Below are positions 59,457 through 64,000 of a DNA stretch of 64,000 nucleotides, in pieces (within the stretch, counting starts at the first letter, position 1; each line of letters starts with the position of its first letter). Source of the stretch: Glebionis coronaria. Lineage: Eukaryota; Streptophyta; Magnoliopsida; Asterales; Asteraceae. The notes beneath the pieces are model-generated. The model had not been told where the DNA came from and did not search any database. It saw only the letters and a program-made list of their open reading frames with translations. The position numbers and the translations under genes are program-made. Where the stretch lies: contig CM046876.1 in the NCBI GenBank assembly GCA_025667525.1, positions 80,269,512 through 80,333,511 on the forward strand. Reading direction: 5' to 3'.

Positions 59457-61793
59457 CCTTGTATATATCTATTAGAAAATCAAAATACAAAAATATAAAA
59501 CCTATAAAAACAAAATAAAAAATGAGAAAATCTTTCAAAAATATCAAAAATATTCTTCTCCGACATGTCTCTCAGCATCGATAATATGGATGCACTTAGA
59601 AATGTCGCTCAATAACGACATGGGTACGTACATAAAGTTCGAATGAGAGTTTAAATGTTTTCAAAACATGTCTTTTCTACTTTCTTCTCATAATGGTTTA
59701 TAGTCACATGTCAGACTATAACCCGGTCCCCAAAGAAAGGAAAGTCTTTGACTTATCCTCAACAACGAGAAATTAATTTTTCTCAGTCATGGGCTTATTT
59801 CAAAACATTAAAAGTTTTAAGCTCATGAACACAAGGAAAATGTTCATTTATGTACATTATTCATTATCAACGGGAAAGTAAGTTTTCTCGGGTTTTTGAG
59901 CACAATTTTTCAAAGTATTTCAAAACTGTGTGCTCATATACTCCTCTAATTTTAAATGGAATTTCTTTTCGAGGGGGAGTACAAACTTTCATGCAACATT
60001 ATTCTCTCCATGTTTCATCACTAGTTTCACAAAAATTTCAATGTCATGCAATTTTTGAGGAGGAGAATAGTGATTAAAATGTGTTATCTTGGATAAGATC
60101 TTTGATATAAGTGATCTCTCTTCCTAATATGTGCAAAAACCTTTCCTTTTATGATGCACATATGTAGGGGGAGCATTTTGGTGATACAAAAAACCTTCAA
60201 GGTGTAAACACTGATTTCAGCAACACCTTGATTGCTTTTTCAACAGGTTTTCTTGTTACGATATCTATACCCTTCAACACATTAATTCACGACGGTATTG
60301 GTGTCAAAAGGTGGTTAGGTATTCGTCCTATGATCCAACCAGAACCGGAGGGATCTTCCCAGGGACAATCCATTAGTATTTAGATGTCCTTAGGAAAGAT
60401 GGAGTAGTGAGTGTACGGGAAAAATGCCGACTAATGACTTAAGCTAGCACTGGAACAATCACAACAAGGTGCTAGTTGTGACGTCTTGGTAAGCATTGAA
60501 GGGGTTGAACAATGAAAAAGAAATGTAAGGATAAAGTGTGTAAAGAAAGAAGCCCTCCATACAACTTAGGTAGAAACCAGGTCAATACATCTATTATCAG
60601 AATCACTTTGCTGACTTCTGATACTAATGGACCCAGTGATGCAATGCACAACCCTTCCCAGCCTACTCAAGCTTCTCTCAAAAGAAGTTTGTTTTATTGT
60701 CACGGAGTTCAACTCATTTCTATCAACTTTCTCACTCTGAGATAGTAGATATTGAAAAGGTGGCAGTCTGCTCCAGCCTCTACTCACCAAATAAACAAGA
60801 ACTTATAGAGTCTAGAGCCAACGAGATTCATCATAAATCTCATTAGGACACTTATTCCATATGTCAATTGTTGTTCATCACTAGAACACATGCGATAATT
60901 TAAAGAGTCCAACGCTCTATCCTTGTGATATTGCTAGAACATTTAGAGTGATACTCATTAGTATTCAAAGTGATGAATGGAAATCCTTCCAGTGTTAACA
61001 TCAAACAACACTGCGGTAGGTCATATGTAAGATTCACTTGAATTGAACATATGTTAACTGGAAAGCAACAGTGGTTTTATTCTTCCTTGATTCAAACTCG
61101 TTCCAAGTCTCGACGCAATATCTTTATGATCTTGCCAGAACATTCAGAGTAATACTTTTTAGTATTCACAGTGACGAATGGAAATCCTTCAAGTGTCATC
61201 ATCATACAGCATTGCGGTAGGTAACTTGTGAGATTCTATATGAATCAAACTTGTGTCAACTAGAAAGCAACAATGGTTTGATTCTTAATTGATTCAAACT
61301 TGTTCCAAGAAATTGAATTGACGACTCAATCAGCAGAATGGAACTGCATGATTCATTCCTTACTATGAATTATCTTTCGATACATTCAAGTATTGAGAAC
61401 GGCTACCACAGCTGGAAACCCTGTCAAGGAAGTTCTTTGAACTTACCTAATCACAGGTACAGTATTCGTACTGTATAACGGGAAACCGGAGAAATGCAAA
61501 CGGTGGCGTGACCTCAAGAGTCGTAATTCAAGACCACATGTTCTTGTAAATGAAGAAAGCTCAAGAACATCTCAAACAAAGACTTTCGCTACTCTGATTA
61601 TCAAGGGAGATTATTAATAAGCTTTCAAGACTACGCAAACTACGAGTATGTGGGAAAAGACACAAGAACACAAGTTGGCAAAGCTTAAAGATCAAGTCAA
61701 TGCAAAGATCAAAGATCCAAGATCACAAGTCATGAAAGGAACAATGAAGGAACTCTCAATACATCAAGCTTCAAAGTCAACAACACCAAAGAA
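59457..61793 (+). other. copia-2 3' noncoding region
   Basis: About 2.3 kb without coding sense. A purine tract gtagggggagcatttt lies at about 60165-60180, well before the LTR. Homologous in pieces to 5661-8507 of copia-1 in opposite orientation. Confidence 0.7.
60906..61309. repeat. Tandem duplication of a ~202-bp module in the copia-2 3' region
   Basis: Units at about 60906-61107 and 61108-61309, each ending ttgattcaaact.gttccaag. Both contain 'ga.gaatggaaatccttc' and 'aactggaaagcaacagtgg' or variants. They correspond in reverse orientation to the pair at 6301-6700. Confidence 0.78.
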
Positions 61794-62146
61794 GTGATGG
61801 TCATAAAATATACCGTTACGAAGCTCGTAGAAAATGCTACTTAACGGTGTTGAGAGTTCTAGCATAATGTTATGTATGTAACGGGAATTAGTCCCGAACT
61901 CATAAATGAAGAAGGCCTTCCATACATTAGAAATATAGTATAAAAGGCCCAAGGCACCTCATTTGTGGTATGTGTCTTCCATTTTTCATAGATTGTAGAG
62001 AGAGAAACATATGTGTTTCTCTCACTAGGAATTCACAACCATCCTTGTTTTTATTTTTTTATTCATCTAATCTAATCTTTCTTTTTTTCTGTTTAATCTT
62101 CATCTTTATTTCTTGTTCTATATTAGTCGTGTGTATCATTCCTACA
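61794..62146 (+). repeat. copia-2 3' LTR, missing its first ~18 bases
   Basis: Homology with the 5' LTR starts at agtgatggtcat; the expected TGTTAGAAGTATTTAAAG and a purine tract just before it are absent. TATA box tataaaag at 61939-61946. The 3' end ..ttcctaca is intact and is followed by gctga. Confidence 0.85.
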
Positions 62147-62524
62147 GCTGAGCTTAAGTCTGGTGCCCCAAGCTTTCTTTAGACATTGCCAGAAACGTGA
62201 TGTGAAACGGGGATCTCTGTCAGATATGATTTCTGATGGAGTACCATGTGTCTCATGATCTCCTTCCGGAAAATGTCTTCTAATTTGCTGACCGGATGCT
62301 CCTTGCGAATCGGCAGAAAATGAGCAAATTTAGTCAGCCTATCCACAATGACCCAAATAGCATCGTTCTTCTTCTGAGTAACAGGAAGACCAGTAACAAA
62401 ATCCATGGATTTTGTCCCACTTCCATGCTGGAATATCTAATGGCCTTAGTAAACCACTAGCTCGCTGGTGTTCGATTTTTACCTGTTGCTAGATCATACA
62501 CTTAGAAACGAAGGTGGCAACATC
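62147..62524 (-). pseudogene. gypsy-3 integrase core, N-terminal part
   Basis: Upstream half of the integrase interrupted by copia-2. 62406 onward on the - strand reads MDFVTGLPVTQKKNDAIWVI then [12 protein letters not shown], with the first catalytic Asp in MDF. After a frameshift near 62250 comes [20 protein letters not shown] then [15 protein letters not shown], with the second catalytic Asp in SDRDPRF. The joining region to the zinc finger (62410-62524) has two stops (SKCMI.QQVKIEHQ). The reading continues beyond copia-2 at 38238. Confidence 0.86.
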
Positions 62525-63343
62525 CTACTTCATACCACTCCACCAAAAGTGTTGCTTGATGTCGTGGTACATCTTGGTAGAACCATGATGTATGGTAAAT
62601 GGTGAACTGTGAGCCTCAGTCAGCACAGCTTCCCTGAGTGTAGAGTCATCAGGAACCACTAATCTAGTGCCCTGCCATAAGATACCGTCGTCGTCAACAC
62701 GAAACTCCGTCTGCTGATCAAAGTTCTGAATAATAGCCCAAATCTCACCATCGTCCTTCTGAGCTTCCTTGATCCTAGAATGTAAGTCTTGTTCCACTAT
62801 AAGATTAGCCCAGTAACCGTGCTGTCCTCGTACATATAACTCAATATCAGTCATCTTTAGGTCACGAATGATCTCCTTTGCAATCCAAATGCCAGCAATC
62901 ATACTCGACCTTCTGCTTAGAGCATCAGCCACCACGTTCGCCTTACCAGTATGGTACTGAATGTTGGTGTCGTAATCCTTCAATAGCTCTAACCATCTCC
63001 TCTGTCTCATTTTTAGTTCCTTCTGGGTGAAGATGTACTTGAGACTCTTGTGGTCGGTGAATATGTCACATGATTCACCATACAAATAATGCCTCCAGAT
63101 CTTCAACGAAAAAACAACTGTTGCAAGCTCTAAATCGTGAGTAGGATAGTTTTCTTCATAAGGTTTTAGCTGTCGTGATGTGTATGCAATAACCTTCCCA
63201 TGTTGCATGAGAAAGCAACCTAAACTCTTTCCTGAAGCGTCACTATATATCTGAAATCCACCTAAGCCAGATGGGAGAGTAAGAATAGGTGCAGTCACTA
63301 ACTTTTTCTTCAGATCTTCAAAGCTCTTCTCTCTCTCTTCCAT
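62525..63343 (-). pseudogene. gypsy-3 RNase H and integrase zinc finger
   Basis: 272 codons, open. RNase [56 protein letters not shown] and [11 protein letters not shown]; the Asp, Glu and Asp of the active site (YSDAS, DLELA, FTDHK) are present. The integrase H2C2 finger begins [17 protein letters not shown] and the frame ends at a TAG right after GMK, where the Cys pair should follow. A TAG at 63343-63341 separates it from RT. Confidence 0.88.
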
Positions 63344-64000
63344 CTAGACGAATTTCTCTCCTTTCCTTATTAGCTTAGTCAAAGGTAAGGCTAACCGTGA
63401 AAAGTTCTCTACAAACCTGCGGTAGTAGCCAGCTAAACCCGGAAAACTTCTAACCTCAGTTGTAGATGTAGGTCTCGACCATTTAGTGATAGCTTCAACC
63501 TTTGCAGGATCCATGGTGATCGCCTCTACGGATACAATATGACCCAGAAATGCCACCTTGTTCAACCAGAACTCACACTTAGAGAACTTGGCGTACATCA
63601 GCTTCTGACGAAGAATCTGTAAGAATGTACGAAGGTGTTCCTCATGTTCCTCCTTGGATTTGGAGAATATCAGGATATCATCAATGAACACGATAACGAA
63701 CTTGTCCAGAAACTCATGGAAGACACGGTTCCTCATATCCATGAAGACAGTTGGAGCATTAGTGAGTCCGAATGGCATGACTACAAACTTGTAGTGCCCA
63801 TAACATGTAGGAAAGCAGTCTTGGAGATGTCCTTCTCTTTAACCCGTAACTGATGGTAGCTGGATCTCAGATCAATCTTCGAGAAATGCTTGGCACCCTG
63901 AAGTTAATCGAACAGGTCATCAATACGCGACAAAGGGTAACAATTTCTGATTATGATCTTGTTCAGCTCACGATAGTCTGTACATAAATGCATGCTGCCA
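63344..64000 (-). pseudogene. gypsy-3 reverse transcriptase, continuing past the window edge
   Basis: From the right edge the frame reads [19 protein letters not shown], a stop, [20 protein letters not shown], then after a frameshift near 63800 [17 protein letters not shown], the active site [20 protein letters not shown] and [13 protein letters not shown], then [19 protein letters not shown]. These are RT motifs of Ty3/gypsy in the right order. The polymerase Asp pair (IDD) is intact, but the stop and frameshift disable the enzyme. Earlier parts lie outside the window. Confidence 0.88.

Larger units (their letters stand above)
38239..62146 (+). mobile_element. copia-2: Ty1/copia retrotransposon, gag-PR-INT-RT-RH, decayed, carrying a 12.2-kb insert
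   Basis: LTRs at 38239-38607 and about 61794-62146. Target copies are gttga (38234-38238) and gctga (62147-62151), one mutation apart, and lie within the gypsy-3 integrase, whose coding sense joins across them. Order on the + strand: primer site, 1-kb leader with a repeat array, gag, a long gag-pol spacer, protease, integrase, RT, RNase H, 2.3-kb 3' noncoding region, LTR. The insert 43522-55714 splits the spacer. Stops and frameshifts are spread over all parts. Protein style (DVEEHPRNLPL, CYNCRGFGHYARDC) resembles copia elements I know from Asteraceae. Confidence 0.9.
25632..64000 (-). mobile_element. gypsy-3: Ty3/gypsy chromovirus (Tekay/Del type), interrupted twice, continues past the right edge
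   Basis: On the - strand the order is RT, RNase H, integrase (64000-62147), then integrase C-terminus with chromodomain (38238-37454), polypurine tract and 3' LTR (37382-25632). The pieces are separated by copia-2 (38239-62146), and the LTR by an Athila-like element (25721-35022). A chromodomain after integrase is diagnostic of chromoviruses. Pol holds at least eight in-frame stops or frameshifts, so it is dead. The 5' LTR, gag and protease lie beyond 64000. Confidence 0.88.

Overview
The window is a piece of plant nuclear genome. It is built almost entirely of LTR retrotransposons nested in one another: by my boundaries about 54 of the 64 kb. The gag and pol proteins resemble copia, Athila and chromovirus elements that I know best from daisy-family (Asteraceae) genomes, so a eudicot and probably an Asteraceae species is my inference. 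No intact host gene, tRNA, rRNA or CRISPR array is visible.

Left part (1-5323): AT-rich host or relic sequence with short broken pieces of unrelated host genes. These are a PDR-type ABC transporter (+), a possible clamp-loader-type AAA ATPase exon (+) and a DSK2/ubiquilin-like exon (-), followed by a ~21-bp minisatellite.

Block A (5324-21378): a Ty1/copia element on the - strand ('copia-1') with 321-bp LTRs. It has lost gag, protease and integrase but kept an open RT-RNase H frame. A solo LTR (8513-11619, TSD attct) sits at the very end of that frame. A long-LTR element without coding capacity (13456-20699, TSD atcat) sits inside it. Just right of block A is a broken PRP31 (U4/U6 snRNP) gene piece (21479-22272), then 3.3 kb with no recognisable gene.

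Block B (25632-64000, running off the right edge): a - strand Ty3/gypsy chromovirus ('gypsy-3'). Its 3' LTR was hit by an Athila-like gag-pro element without pol (25721-35022, TSD atgat). Its integrase was hit by a second copia element on the + strand ('copia-2', 38239-62146, TSD gttga/gctga). Copia-2 was in turn hit by a 12.2-kb gypsy element with 3.45-kb LTRs (43522-55714, TSD tgtat).

Order of events from LTR pairs compared by eye: copia-2 (~4% different) and the Athila-like element (~3%) are older, then copia-1 (~2%) and its long-LTR passenger (~1.5%). The 12.2-kb element is youngest (~0.4%) although its pol is wrecked. None of these elements looks autonomous, so most were probably copied by enzymes supplied in trans. 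The most interesting points are: the RT-RNase H-only copia frame whose ATG overlaps the primer binding site; the young but dead 12.2-kb element with a perfect 19-bp hairpin over its gag start; and several short-motif arrays inside LTRs and leaders.
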